Shown here: one piece after another, positions 1 to 8,378 of the stretch
Position numbering within the stretch: position 1 is the first letter of the stretch
How the letters are laid out: every line of letters starts with the position of its first letter
Source: Solirubrobacter ginsenosidimutans
Lineage (GTDB): Bacteria > Actinomycetota > Thermoleophilia > Solirubrobacterales > Solirubrobacteraceae
DNA: 64,000 bases
Assembly (NCBI RefSeq): GCF_027587205.1
Contig: NZ_JAPDOD010000023.1
Location: 1 to 64,000, forward strand
Direction: 5' to 3'
The notes under the pieces: model-generated
The model's input: only the letters and a program-made list of their open reading frames with translations
What the model was told of the DNA's origin: nothing
Databases searched by the model: none
Translations under genes and position numbers: made by a program

Positions 1-72
1 GACGCCGAAATCCCCCCAGCCGACGTTGTCGCACAGCACGAACACGATGTTCGGCTTGGTCGCTGTAGCCAT
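1..72 (-). CDS. Sulfatase family protein, N-terminal fragment (runs off the left edge)
   Basis: The minus strand opens with ATG at 72 after a strong AGGAGG ribosome site and encodes 24 residues before the window ends. They read MATATKPNIVFVLCDNVGWG, which is the start of an arylsulfatase-type hydrolase: a short beta strand followed by the metal-binding acidic pair, here with the second Asp replaced by Asn (CDN instead of the usual ADD). The catalytic Cys/Ser motif is outside the window. The gene is divergent from the DedA-like gene at 382. A second sulfatase lies at 6413, so two paralogues are present on this island. Confidence 0.75.
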   Translation of the reverse strand, partial: MATATKPNIVFVLCDNVGWGDFGV

Positions 73-217
73 CGACGTCCTCCTGCTCGGCGGTTTCACC
101 GCACCGGATCGGCGCGGGGGATGCCGTCAACGCGCCGATCGCGCATCGCCGGCCGTGCCGTCTTCGCTCGTGGTGCTGTTGACGCCACGACCGTATGGGT
201 CCCGGAGCCGTTCCTCA

Positions 218-234
218 TCATCCAGGCGGGATGA
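218..234. promoter_or_regulatory. Palindromic operator-like site, copy 1
   Basis: TCATCC, five bases, then GGATGA: a perfect 6-bp inverted repeat in the gap between the divergent sulfatase and DedA genes. Half-site centres are one helical turn apart, as for a dimeric repressor. An identical copy lies at 339-355 and near copies lie at 4508 and 6266. Confidence 0.5.
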
Positions 235-338
235 AACACCGACGTCTCCGCGACCAGCTTCAAGACCCGATCCCGAGACGCCCGCTGCGGACGACCGAAC
301 GCGTGTTGGAGGCTCGATCTTGCGCCCGGGCGCTGATT

Positions 339-355
339 TCATCCAGGAAGGATGA
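339..355. promoter_or_regulatory. Palindromic operator-like site, copy 2
   Basis: Second perfect TCATCC-N5-GGATGA palindrome, 121 bp from the first and 27 bases before the DedA-like start. Its position suits a site controlling the DedA gene. The regulator is not identified in this window. Confidence 0.5.
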
Positions 356-381
356 CGCGCGGGCAACCCTCAGAGCGTTGA

Positions 382-1185
382 ATGGGCGTTGCGATGGACG
401 GCAATATGCAGTCGAAAACGACGAACGAACAAGCCCATTCGTCCGAGAGTCGGAAGCTGCCGTCCCTGCGCAAACTCATTTACATCGCGCTGGGCGCGCT
501 CGCTCTCCTGTGGGTCGTGCCGGAGATCATCGCGGGGCTCGGCTCGATCGACATCCAAGGCGTCGAGCGCCCTTACCTCCTCACATTCCTGTTCGTCTGG
601 TGGGACGCGGTCATTCCGGTCTTCCCGAGCGAGTCGCTCCTGAACACAGGTGCGACGCTGATCGCATCCGGAGACCTGGACCTCCAGGTCTGGCTGCTGA
701 CCCTCGTGGGCGGACTCGGCGCGGTCATCGGCGACAGCACCCTGTACTGGTTCTCTAGGACGGTCGGTCGCAAGTACGCGGCGGAACAGCTTGAGAAAGC
801 GAAGCAAGACCCCAAGATCGGCGCGGCGTTCGAGGTGCTCGGTGCGAACGCCCCCTTGGTGATCGTCGCCGGTCGGTTCGTGCCCGGCATGCGGTTCGTG
901 ATCGGGGTGACGATGGGCCTCGAACGCTAGCCGTACACCCGGTTTCTCCCGTTCTCGCTGCTCGGTGGCTTCCTCTGGGCGGCCTTCAACTGCGGGTTCT
1001 CCTACCTCATCGGCTCGACCGTGCTCGGCGAATACTCACTGCTCTCGCTTCTCACATCAGCGGTGGTCACAGGGGGCGTTCTCGCCATCCTCTACAAATC
1101 CCTGAAACGCAGCTACGAGGAGCAGCAGGCTCAGACAGCAAGCTCCCAGCCGGAGCCCGCCGAGGTGGCCGACAGCACCGCTTGA
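382..1185 (+). pseudogene. DedA (SNARE-associated/VTT) family membrane protein interrupted by an in-frame TAG
   Basis: The frame from ATG 382 to TGA 1185 would give a 267-residue DedA-type integral membrane protein, but codon 183 (928-930) is TAG. Before the stop lie the hydrophobic segments and the conserved stretch VAGRFVPGMRFVIGVTMGLE. After it the same frame resumes with PYTRFLPFSLLGGFLWAAFN, the usual continuation in this family. No frameshift is needed to restore homology, so a single point change (for example CAG to TAG) is the simplest cause. An annotator calling only the first part would list a 182-residue truncated protein. Translation may instead start at ATG 394. DedA proteins act in membrane lipid or small-molecule transport; function here is probably lost unless amber is suppressed. 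Confidence 0.8.
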
Positions 1186-1730
1186 GCGCAAACGCTTGGA
1201 CTTCCCCGCTCGCGCTGCTCGTTGCCTACATCTAGTTCGTCGACGATCGAAGCGTGTCGGGCGACATCCCGACGAGCGGCCGGTCAGCCGGCGCCCGCAT
1301 GACCCACCGGCCTCCCGCGCTGCCCTCACTCAAACCCGATGCCCCGCGGCCGGCTCCCGGCATGCTCGTGCCGCCACTCACGAGTGGACGGCTTCATAGA
1401 CCGAGCGGCCGCACTGCATCACGGAACACCCGATCACCCATCATGTCGCCGACCCGGAGCCACCCCGGATCGCGGACCGAGATAAGGCTGGGCGTCCGCG
1501 CGCACCGCACCCGCACCACCCACCAGGCTCACGCTCCACCGCCGTCGACGCGGTTGACGGCGAAGACGAGCACAGACAAGGAGCGAGAAGGGAGCGGCGC
1601 AGCCAACCGGCCGCTCGCTAGTCCTTTCGCCTGGTTGGAGCAGCGCTTCGTGACATTCGGGTCGTGCCCATGTTGTGGAACAGCGACACTCAGACGAACG
1701 GGCGCTCGGCAGTCCGGCGATGCGACGGGT
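1186..1730. other. No gene recognised (545 bp)
   Basis: Neither strand gives a product I recognise, and the long open frames are GC-rich read-through. Two short palindromes are visible: GTCGGG-N6-CCCGAC at 1257-1274 and CCACTC-AC-GAGTGG at 1374-1387. The stretch separates the sulfatase/DedA block from the ParB-ArdC block. Confidence 0.4.
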
Positions 1731-1796
1731 GTAGGACCGACCCACCCAGAGGGTGGCACGCCTGGCGGCGTGCGGGTGGGTGGGGATCGGTCCTGC
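1731..1796 (+). promoter_or_regulatory. Long imperfect hairpin ahead of the ParB-like gene
   Basis: GTAGGACCGA at 1731-1740 pairs with TCGGTCCTGC at 1787-1796. CCCACCC pairs with GGGTGGG inside it, and GGCACGCC with GGCGTGC at the tip around a TGGC loop. The stem ends 36 bases before the ATG at 1833. It could be a leader structure, a terminator without a U-run, or a centromere-like site for the ParB-like protein; the sequence does not decide between these. Confidence 0.5.
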
Positions 1797-1832
1797 ACCC
1801 GGCGGGGCCACTGAGATCAGAAAGGCCAGACG

Positions 1833-3521
1833 ATGGCTGAGACGATCACCGCCAGCGGGGTTGCGCGTACGATCGCGTTGAGCGCGATCACGGTGCGCGA
1901 GGGTTTCAATCCGCGCCTTCGCTTCGACAACGTCGAGCTTGAGCGGTTGACGCAGTCGATCCGCGAGACGGGTGTGTTGCAGCCGGTGCTGGTGCAGCCG
2001 GCCGAGTGTGAGGGCGAGTTCGAGCTCGTCGACGGCGAGCGCCGCTACCGCGCGGCACACAAGGCGGGCCTCACTGAGATCCCGGCGTTGATCCGCCCGC
2101 GCGAAGCGGAGACGGGCGGATTGGTCGACGCGCTGGCGGCGAACTTCCACAAGGCTCCGCACACGCCGGTCGAGGAGGCCCGTGCGTTCGCGCGGCTGCT
2201 GGAGGCCGGGCTGACGCGCAAGGGCGTCAGCGAGCGCTTGCAGGTCTCGCGCGAGCTGGTGCGCGAGCGGCTGGAGATCCTCGAGCTCGACGAGGCGCTG
2301 CACGCGAGCGTCGACGACGGGACGATCCCGTTGAAGGCGATCCGCACGCTGTGTGGCCTGGCGAAGATCGATCCGGGCCTGCCGGCGGGTGCGCTGCGGC
2401 GGGTGACGAGCGAGCCGGCGGAGTCCTGGCGGCGGCGGGTGTCGTGGGCGGACGTGATCGCCGATCCGATCGGCGCGGTCACGGCGCAGTACGCCAACGA
2501 GCAGCCGGATCTGCCGGCGGGTCTGTTTGACGCTCACGCGGGTTACCCGCTGTCGGCGTTCGGGCTCGACGAGCGCGGCGAGAAGAACCTAGCCGCTCTC
2601 ACGAAGCTCAACCCGGCGTACGCGAACCGCGATGCGGTCACGGTGCGCTTCGGCCGGGACGCGATCGCGGCGGCGGAGAAGCTCCGCGCCGCACACCTCT
2701 CCGAGCGGGGGCACTCGGCGATCATCGTCGGCCAGGAGGTCGCCGACCAGCTCGTGGCCGACCAGCTCAAGCACGCGCTCAAGGACGAGCGGGCCCGCGC
2801 CCGGGTCCGCCGCGAGCAGACGTCCACGAGCACCGCGGGCAACGACGCCGGCGATACCACGCCGGCGGAGAGCGAGGAGCAGGCGCAGGAGCGCCGGCGC
2901 GTAGAACGCGCCGCGGAGCTCGAGGCGCGCGCGACGGCGGTGGCGTTCAACCTCGAGCTCGGGATCGCGGTCGTGAAGGCCTTCGCGAAGGTCAAGCTCG
3001 ACGCGCGCGTGCTGCAGGTGCTCAGCGCGGTCGACTTCAAGGACGACGTGGAAGCGCTGGCGACGCGCGGTGCGCGCTACGGGTTCCCGGGCTGGCCGGT
3101 CGAGGAGACCAAGGGCGACAAGACCAAGACCGTCTACCTGGAGCGCTACCAGGCCGCGGCGAAGGCGCACGAGTACCTCGACGGCGCCCGTGAGCCCGGC
3201 GAGATCGCCGGCCGCTGCCTGGCGCTGGTCGTGATGGCGGTGTTGGCCGACGAGACCTGCCTCGCGCGGTCGAACCGCTCGATGGTCTCGCTCCACGACT
3301 ACCAGCCCTCGACATACGAGATCCCCGGGGCGACGCCGACGGGGCTGCCGTGGCGACGGCGCGTCGTCGAGCTCGCCGAGGACCTCGCCCTCGAACGGCT
3401 TCCCGAGCACCTCACCCAGGCGCTACGCGACCGCCGCGAGCGGGAAGCCGCGCAGAGGGTCGCCGAGGCGGAGGCGCGCGAGAACGCTGCGCCGGCCGAC
3501 GCCCCGTTGGCCGGCGCCTGA
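1833..3521 (+). CDS. ParB/Spo0J-like nuclease-domain protein of the mobile island
   Basis: 562 residues from ATG 1833, preceded by an AAAGG ribosome site. Residues about 15-90 form a ParB N-terminal domain with the GERRYR signature at 68-73 (box II, CTP/DNA-binding in known ParB proteins). An HTH of KorB/Spo0J type follows near residues 125-155 (TRKGVSERLQVSRELVRERL). The C-terminal 400 residues are not part of the core family and include an Arg/Glu-rich linker near 325-360. It is about twice the length of a chromosomal ParB and has no ParA beside it, which suits a plasmid- or ICE-borne regulator or stabiliser rather than the chromosome segregation gene. It is followed at 3597 by ardC. Confidence 0.75.
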   Translation: MAETITASGVARTIALSAITVREGFNPRLRFDNVELERLTQSIRETGVLQPVLVQPAECEGEFELVDGERRYRAAHKAGLTEIPALIRPREAETGGLVDALAANFHKAPHTPVEEARAFARLLEAGLTRKGVSERLQVSRELVRERLEILELDEALHASVDDGTIPLKAIRTLCGLAKIDPGLPAGALRRVTSEPAESWRRRVSWADVIADPIGAVTAQYANEQPDLPAGLFDAHAGYPLSAFGLDERGEKNLAALTKLNPAYANRDAVTVRFGRDAIAAAEKLRAAHLSERGHSAIIVGQEVADQLVADQLKHALKDERARARVRREQTSTSTAGNDAGDTTPAESEEQAQERRRVERAAELEARATAVAFNLELGIAVVKAFAKVKLDARVLQVLSAVDFKDDVEALATRGARYGFPGWPVEETKGDKTKTVYLERYQAAAKAHEYLDGAREPGEIAGRCLALVVMAVLADETCLARSNRSMVSLHDYQPSTYEIPGATPTGLPWRRRVVELAEDLALERLPEHLTQALRDRREREAAQRVAEAEARENAAPADAPLAGA

Positions 3522-3596
3522 TTGAGCTCTCGGGCGGCGGCGTGGTTGCGCCGCGCCGCCGCCCGGCCGTCTTCGACTTCCGAGAGAGGAGTCCGC

Positions 3597-3983
3597 ATGT
3601 CTACTCCGCGCCGCCGGCTGACCGAGGCCGAGCGCACAGAACAGCGCGCCCGCGATCGCGAGCTGACCGTCCGCGCAGTTGAGCAACTGCGCAGCAGCGC
3701 AGGCTGGCAACGATGGCTGCAAGTGCGCGGGCGCACCGGGCTGCGCCGTTACAGCGTCCGCAACCAGCTGCTGATCGCGCTGCAGGACCCGAACGCGTCG
3801 CGCGTGGCCGGGTTCCGCGCCTGGCTGACGCTCGGTTACTGCGTGCGCAAGGGCGAACACGCGCGGGTCCGTGTGTGGGCGCGTTGCGAGCCGTCGCGCA
3901 AGAAGGTGCAGGCGTGGCGCGACGCCGGTGCCATTCCGTCGGAGAAGCCGCGGGCGTTCTACCGCCTAGAGGCGGTTTTCGAC
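3597..3983 (+). pseudogene. ArdC-like anti-restriction protein, N-terminal half (5' part of the split gene)
   Basis: From ATG 3597, after a GAGAGAGGA ribosome site, 129 codons encode the ArdC N-terminal ssDNA-binding domain (VRNQLLIALQDPNASRVAGF, then WLTLGYCVRKGEHARVRVWA and FYRLEAVFD). Homology stops exactly at codon 129 (GAC, 3981-3983), where the inserted element begins; five alien codons and TGA at 4002-4004 follow. The missing half restarts in register at 8382. Joined, the two parts give a 309-residue ArdC, the normal size. ArdC proteins protect incoming single-stranded DNA from restriction during conjugation, so this island has probably lost that function. Confidence 0.85.
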
Positions 3984-3986
3984 ACG

Positions 3987-4002
3987 TTATCTCGTGATGT
4001 GT
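3987..4002 (+). repeat. Left terminal inverted repeat of the element in ardC
   Basis: TTATCTCGTGATGTGT, matching the inward reading of the right end (TTGTCTCGTGATTTGT) at 14 of 16 positions. An 8-bp inverted repeat TTCGACAC (3978-3985) and GTGTCGAA (4008-4015) straddles this end, half from the target and half from the element, as in a recombinase attachment site. Confidence 0.75.
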
Positions 4003-4015
4003 GAAGAGTGTCGAA

Positions 4016-4618
4016 TGGTGCGCTAGCAGGCCTGAGCAGCGAGCCCGTGCCGTGCGCCGCTTCGCGGCGGGGGTGGTCGGTGGTTGCCGGGTTCCCCCCG
4101 TGCTGGCCTGACCGCCTGATCGTCGCATCCTTCGGGAGCGCATTGCGGGCGCCCGCGGCCCGGAGCAAGCGTGCCGATCTCTGAACGAGTGGTGCTCGAC
4201 GAGCACGACTAGCGTCGCTGGCGGCGAACATGGCGTGTTGATGCCGTCGACCAGTTCGCCAGCGACCGTCGGCGAACTCGGTCGCCGCGTCGGCAGCGCC
4301 ATCTCGGCGGTGCCAGCACGTCGCGACTGCCGGGCCCGGGCGGCCAGCTGGTCCGCGACGCCGTGACGAAAGTGCTCGGAATCCACAATATGGATAACTC
4401 TCGAGCAGGTCGCGCGCTGCTTCGTTCAGGCGCGAGAGCGAGAGTGCCGGGTGGCGCGCCAAGCCGTCATCGTGCCGCTCGCATGCCCCGAGAGCGGAAG
4501 CGACCGATCATCCGCTGTGGGTGATGTGTCGACCGATCCGGCACGGTTAGCTGCGGCGAGATCGGTCATCGCCGGGCGCTTCCCGTCGTATGGCCGAAGT
4601 CGATCCGAAGGAGCTGGC
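4016..4618. other. Left arm of the element, no gene recognised
   Basis: About 600 bp between the left inverted repeat and the HAD gene. No frame gives a convincing protein. It carries an operator-like palindrome at 4508-4524 and the ribosome site for the HAD gene. It may hold decayed recombinase sequence, but I could not show that. Confidence 0.4.
4508..4524. promoter_or_regulatory. Operator-like palindrome, third member of the TCATCC family
   Basis: TCATCC, five bases, GGGTGA: one mismatch from the perfect sites at 218 and 339, with identical spacing. It lies 95 bases before the HAD start and so could control the three-gene cargo operon. Confidence 0.4.
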
Positions 4619-5506
4619 GTGACTGAGTCCGTGCTTGCGAGTTGGAGGGAGGGGCCGGTCAAGCAGGCGATCGTGGACTTTGTCGCGTTGGCGACGACGC
4701 CGGGCCCGGGGTTCGTCGCGGTCGCGGACCGGATCGCGACGTTCGATAACGACGGCACGTTGTGGGTCGAGCAGCCGCTGCCGCCGCAGTTTGACTTCGT
4801 GTTCCGGCGCTGGGCGCAGGAGATCAAGCAGGACCCGTCGCTTGCTGAGCAGCAGCCCTATAAGGCGATCATCGCCAGAGACCCGGCGTTCTTTGCGGGC
4901 GTCGCGACCCAGGACCCGGAGGTCGTCGGGGCGCTGCTGGCGGCGTTCGCTCGCACGTGGAAGGGCACGACTCCGGAGGAGTTCGACGCGCAGGTCCGCG
5001 AGTGGCTACAGACCGTCAAGCAGCCGAAGCTCGGCGTGCCCTACATCGAGCTGGTCTACAAGCCGATGCTCGAGCTGCTCGATTTGCTGCGGGCGCACGA
5101 GTTTCGGGTGTTCGTGTGCTCCGGTGGGGGGCGCGACTTCATGCGCGTGTTCGCCGAGGAGACGTGGGGCATCTTCAAGGAGAACGTGATCGGCACCGCA
5201 GCGGAGTACAGATACGCCGACGGCAGGATCGTCCGCGCCGAACACGCCCTCGGGAGCCTGAACGTCGGGCCGGGCAAGCCTGAGCACATCTTCGCGCAGA
5301 CGGGCCGCCTTCCCGCGCTGGCCGGCGGGAACGCCGACGTCGACATCGAGATGCTTGAGGCCGCCCGGTTCTCCGTGCTCGTCAGCCATGACGACGAGGA
5401 GCGCGAGTTCGCCTACACCAGCGGCGGTGAGGCGTCGCTGGCCCGGGCTAAGGAGCTGGGCTGGACCGTCGTCAGCATGAAGGACGACTGGATCACCGTC
5501 TTCTAA
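4619..5506 (+). CDS. HAD-superfamily hydrolase (phosphatase)
   Basis: I start it at GTG 4619 because an AAGGAG site sits six bases upstream; the frame is open further back but without a ribosome site or homology. The 295-residue protein has HAD motif I FDNDGT with nucleophile Asp43 and Asp45, motif II Ser in VCSGGGRDF near 164, a motif III Lys in GPGKPEHI, and an acidic motif IV (GGNADVDIEM) whose usual Asp pair is spaced unusually. The large cap between motifs I and II resembles phosphoserine-phosphatase-like members. The substrate is unknown. It is the first gene of the element's cargo, 14 bases before the 2H phosphoesterase, so co-transcription is likely. Confidence 0.85.
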   Translation: MTESVLASWREGPVKQAIVDFVALATTPGPGFVAVADRIATFDNDGTLWVEQPLPPQFDFVFRRWAQEIKQDPSLAEQQPYKAIIARDPAFFAGVATQDPEVVGALLAAFARTWKGTTPEEFDAQVREWLQTVKQPKLGVPYIELVYKPMLELLDLLRAHEFRVFVCSGGGRDFMRVFAEETWGIFKENVIGTAAEYRYADGRIVRAEHALGSLNVGPGKPEHIFAQTGRLPALAGGNADVDIEMLEAARFSVLVSHDDEEREFAYTSGGEASLARAKELGWTVVSMKDDWITVF

Positions 5507-5520
5507 AGCAGGGGAGCCGC

Positions 5521-6162
5521 ATGAGTGATCTGACCGCGATCGACGTCCTGATCGACCCCGACGAGGCCGCACTTGCGCGCGCCCGCGAAGTCAACGCCCG
5601 GGTGCTGAAGAGCATGCCGGGGTGGGTACTCGACGACACCCACCAACCGCACATCACGACCCTGCAACGCTACGTGCGCACCGGCGACCTCGATCAGGTC
5701 TACGACGCCATCGAGCAGACCGTCGCGGCGACCGATATCGCCGCGCTCTCCTACCAGGCCGTGAGGATCACGCACGCCGACTGGGGGTTCCCCGGCTATG
5801 GACCGACCGTGCTGCTCGTCGACGTCGACTCGCACGTTCTCGCGTTCCAGGCCGCCCTCGTCGCCGCCGTCGCCCCGTTCGTCGAGGCGGGAGGCACCGC
5901 CGCGGCGTTCGTGACCGACCCCGGTGAGACGATCGAACCGACGATCATCGACTGGGTCGAGGCCTACGTCCCCAACCAGATCGGCGAAGGCAAGTACCTG
6001 CCCCACATCACCGTCGGCGTCGCCAAGTTCGACGACCTCAAGATCATCGAGGCCGAGCCCTTCGACGCCTTCGACGTGCACCCCACCAGCATCTCCGTCT
6101 ACCACCTCGGCAACAACGGCACCGCCCGCAAACTCCTCAAGACCTGGCCGCTGACGACCTAG
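5521..6162 (+). CDS. 2H phosphoesterase (2'-5' RNA ligase/cyclic phosphodiesterase superfamily)
   Basis: 213 residues from ATG 5521 after a GGGGAG ribosome site. The two catalytic HxT motifs of the 2H family are visible: His44-Ile-Thr46 (HQPHITTL) and His162-Ile-Thr164 (LPHITVGV), in a duplicated-fold protein of ordinary size. Family members hydrolyse or ligate 2',3'-cyclic or 2'-5' phosphodiester bonds in RNA, tRNA-splicing intermediates or nucleotide second messengers; the substrate cannot be read from the sequence. It sits between a HAD phosphatase and a sulfatase on a mobile element, so a phosphodiester-sulfate ester scavenging role is possible but unproven. Confidence 0.8.
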   Translation: MSDLTAIDVLIDPDEAALARAREVNARVLKSMPGWVLDDTHQPHITTLQRYVRTGDLDQVYDAIEQTVAATDIAALSYQAVRITHADWGFPGYGPTVLLVDVDSHVLAFQAALVAAVAPFVEAGGTAAAFVTDPGETIEPTIIDWVEAYVPNQIGEGKYLPHITVGVAKFDDLKIIEAEPFDAFDVHPTSISVYHLGNNGTARKLLKTWPLTT

Positions 6163-6265
6163 AGGCGACGCGTCGGACCCACGACGCGCTGCTCTTCGAG
6201 GCAGATGGAGCGGTGTCGGCGGCGCGTGCTTCGAGGCGAACGCGGGAGCGCCCAGGTCGCGCCTG

Positions 6266-6282
6266 TCATCCGTTTCGGGCGA
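6266..6282. promoter_or_regulatory. Operator-like palindrome, weakest member of the TCATCC family
   Basis: TCATCC, five bases, GGGCGA: two mismatches from the perfect sites but the same spacing, about 130 bases before the sulfatase start. Taken alone it would be chance; it is listed because of its context. Confidence 0.3.
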
Positions 6283-6412
6283 TGCGTGGTCGCGTTCGGT
6301 CGCGTTGGCTTGGAGCCATGACCGCAACCTTGGCGGGTTGGCAGGACGGCGCCGCGAGGCAGGCAACCTGGGCGAGTCGGTCGATAACCGCGAAGCCGGA
6401 AGAGGGGTCTCG

Positions 6413-7927
6413 ATGGCCACGGACAAACCCAACGTCCTGCTGATCCTTGCCGACGATGTCGGCTGGTTTGACGTCAGCGCGTATCACCGCGGGATCATGG
6501 GCACCCGAACGCCGAACATCGACCGTGTCGCGGCCGAGGGCGCGATGTTCACCGACGCGTACGCGCAGGCGAGTTGCACGGCGGGGCGGGCCGCGTTCAT
6601 CACCGGTCAGATCCCCCTTCGCACGGGCTTGACGACGGTGGGCATGCCGGGCGCCAAGCAGGGCATCTTCGCGGAGGACCCGACGCTCGCCGATCTACTC
6701 AAGCCCGAGGGCTACATGACGGCCCAGCACGGGAAGAACCATCTGGGCGACCGCAACGAGTACCTCCCGACGGTCCACGGCTTCGACGAGTTCTACGGCA
6801 ACCTCTATCACCTCAACGCCGAGGAGGAGCCTGAGCAGCCCGACTACCCGAAGGAGCGGCCGATCTTCCAGAAGCTGTTCGCCCCGCGCGGGGTACTGGA
6901 CTGCCGCGCGAGCGACGTCGACGACCCCACCGAGGACGAGCGTTTCGGGCGCGTGGGCAAGCAGACCATCACCGACACCGGCCCGCTGACGCGTGAGCGG
7001 ATGGAGACGATCGAGGACGACCTGCTGGCGCGCTCGAGGGACTTCATCGACCGCGCGCAGCAGGCCGGCAAGCCGTTTCTGCTGTGGCACAACACGACGC
7101 GCATGCACGTCTGGACGCGCTTGTCGGAACGCTGGAAGGACAAGACCGGGCTCGGCGTCTACGCCGACGGGATGCAGGAGCTCGACTGGGTCGTGGGCGA
7201 ACTGCTCGCCAAACTCGACGACCTCGGAATCGCCGAGAACACCATCGTGATCTTCGCGACCGACAACGGCGCCGAGAAGTTCACCTGGCCCGACGGCGGG
7301 ACCACGCCGTTTCGCGGCGAGAAGGGCCTCGGCTGGGAGGGCGGCTTCCGCGCGCCGTTCACGATCCGCTGGCCGGCCAAGATCCCGGCCGGACAGGTGC
7401 TCAACGGCATCTTCTCGCTCGAAGACGTGGTTCCGACCGTGATGGCGGCGGCCGGCGTCACCGACGTCAAAGAGCGGCTGCTCGACGGCTACCAGGCGGG
7501 CGAGAAGCACTTCCGCGTCCACCTCGACGGCTACAACCAGCTCGCGTATCTCACTGGCGAGAGCGAGGAGTCAGCTCGCCACGAGTTCTTCTACTACGGC
7601 GAGGGTCAGCTGTTCGCCATCCGCTACAACAACTGGAAGGTCCACTTCCAGACCAAGGACGACTGGTTCGCGGGGGCGCTCGTCCGACCCACGGTGCCGC
7701 AGCCGGTCAACCTGCGCAACGATCCGCTCGAGCAACACATGGACGCGCCCTACTACCCGTTGTATGCCGGCGAGAAGCTCTGGACCGTCCTTCCCGCCGC
7801 CGCGATCGTCCAGCAGCACGTGGCCACGTTCGACGCGTTCCCGCCGCGCCAGCCGCCGGCCGATTTCAACCCGCAAGGACTAGTCGAAGCGGTGCTGGCG
7901 GCCGCGGCTCAGCGCCACGGGAACTAG
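6413..7927 (+). CDS. Arylsulfatase-type hydrolase
   Basis: I use ATG 6413, which follows GGAAGAGGGG; the frame is open 36 codons further upstream but without homology. The 504-residue protein starts with NVLLILADDVGWFD (metal Asp14/Asp15). The modifiable Cys55 lies in SCTAGRAAFITG, with Arg59 in place, and HGKNHLG (Lys108, His110) and ATDNGAE follow. The classical motif is C-x-P-x-R; here the Pro is Ala, seen in some sulfatases. Cys55 would need formylglycine-generating enzyme, not found in this window. No signal peptide is evident, so it is probably cytoplasmic. It is the last cargo gene of the element and a paralogue of the fragment at 1-72. Confidence 0.85.
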   Translation: MATDKPNVLLILADDVGWFDVSAYHRGIMGTRTPNIDRVAAEGAMFTDAYAQASCTAGRAAFITGQIPLRTGLTTVGMPGAKQGIFAEDPTLADLLKPEGYMTAQHGKNHLGDRNEYLPTVHGFDEFYGNLYHLNAEEEPEQPDYPKERPIFQKLFAPRGVLDCRASDVDDPTEDERFGRVGKQTITDTGPLTRERMETIEDDLLARSRDFIDRAQQAGKPFLLWHNTTRMHVWTRLSERWKDKTGLGVYADGMQELDWVVGELLAKLDDLGIAENTIVIFATDNGAEKFTWPDGGTTPFRGEKGLGWEGGFRAPFTIRWPAKIPAGQVLNGIFSLEDVVPTVMAAAGVTDVKERLLDGYQAGEKHFRVHLDGYNQLAYLTGESEESARHEFFYYGEGQLFAIRYNNWKVHFQTKDDWFAGALVRPTVPQPVNLRNDPLEQHMDAPYYPLYAGEKLWTVLPAAAIVQQHVATFDAFPPRQPPADFNPQGLVEAVLAAAAQRHGN

Positions 7928-8047
7928 CAGCCGTGACAGCCCACGACGCAGTGCCGCGAGCCGCACCGGACAGGCGACGAGTACCGCAGTCGATCGACAC
8001 CACCTCAACATCCCGCCTCGGATTCCGCGCGATCATCCGTGGCTGAC

Positions 8048-8332
8048 TCACCACGGCCGTCGATCAGCTAAGCATCGTCCAACCGCGCGTCCAACGCACG
8101 GAGAGTGCCGGAACGCGTCGCTCGTGCGTTCAGAAGCGGTAGCGCGGGACGCCAACACGCCGCCGCGTGACGCCAACCAGGACAAGAAGTGCACGAGCCC
8201 CAGGCCGTAGGTCCGCACCGTGTACGAACTCGACCCGCGCACGACCAGCACCTCAAGAAACGCCACCGCCTGATCGCCGCCGTCCAACCGTTCCAGACGG
8301 CCGATCGCATCGCTCGACAGTCCACCCGCCAT
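8048..8332 (-). pseudogene. Tyrosine recombinase remnant (N-terminal SAM-like domain only)
   Basis: Read on the minus strand from ATG 8332, the first 55-60 residues look like the core-binding N-terminus of a phage-type integrase: SSYTVRTYGLGLVHFLSWLA with flanking helices. Homology fades near 8155 and the frame ends at 8048; no catalytic domain (Arg, His-x-x-Arg, Tyr) follows in any frame. It begins only 31 bases inside the right terminal repeat, the typical place for the recombinase gene of such an element. It is probably the element's own decayed mobility gene. Confidence 0.55.
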
Positions 8333-8362
8333 CAGCGGCACCGACCGTACGTGGCTCACCGG

Positions 8363-8378
8363 ACAAATCACGAGACAA
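8363..8378 (-). repeat. Right terminal inverted repeat of the element in ardC
   Basis: On the minus strand TTGTCTCGTGATTTGT, matching the left repeat at 14 of 16 positions in inverted orientation. Three bases (GAC) separate it from the point where ardC resumes. Confidence 0.75.

Noticed and set aside
928..930. Recoding of the DedA stop by the nearby selenocysteine tRNA
   Set aside because: Selenocysteine uses UGA; this codon is UAG, and no SECIS-like hairpin follows.
4016..4462. Open frames in the left arm of the inserted element as a transposase
   Set aside because: No catalytic motif of DDE, Ser or Tyr enzymes could be found on either strand.
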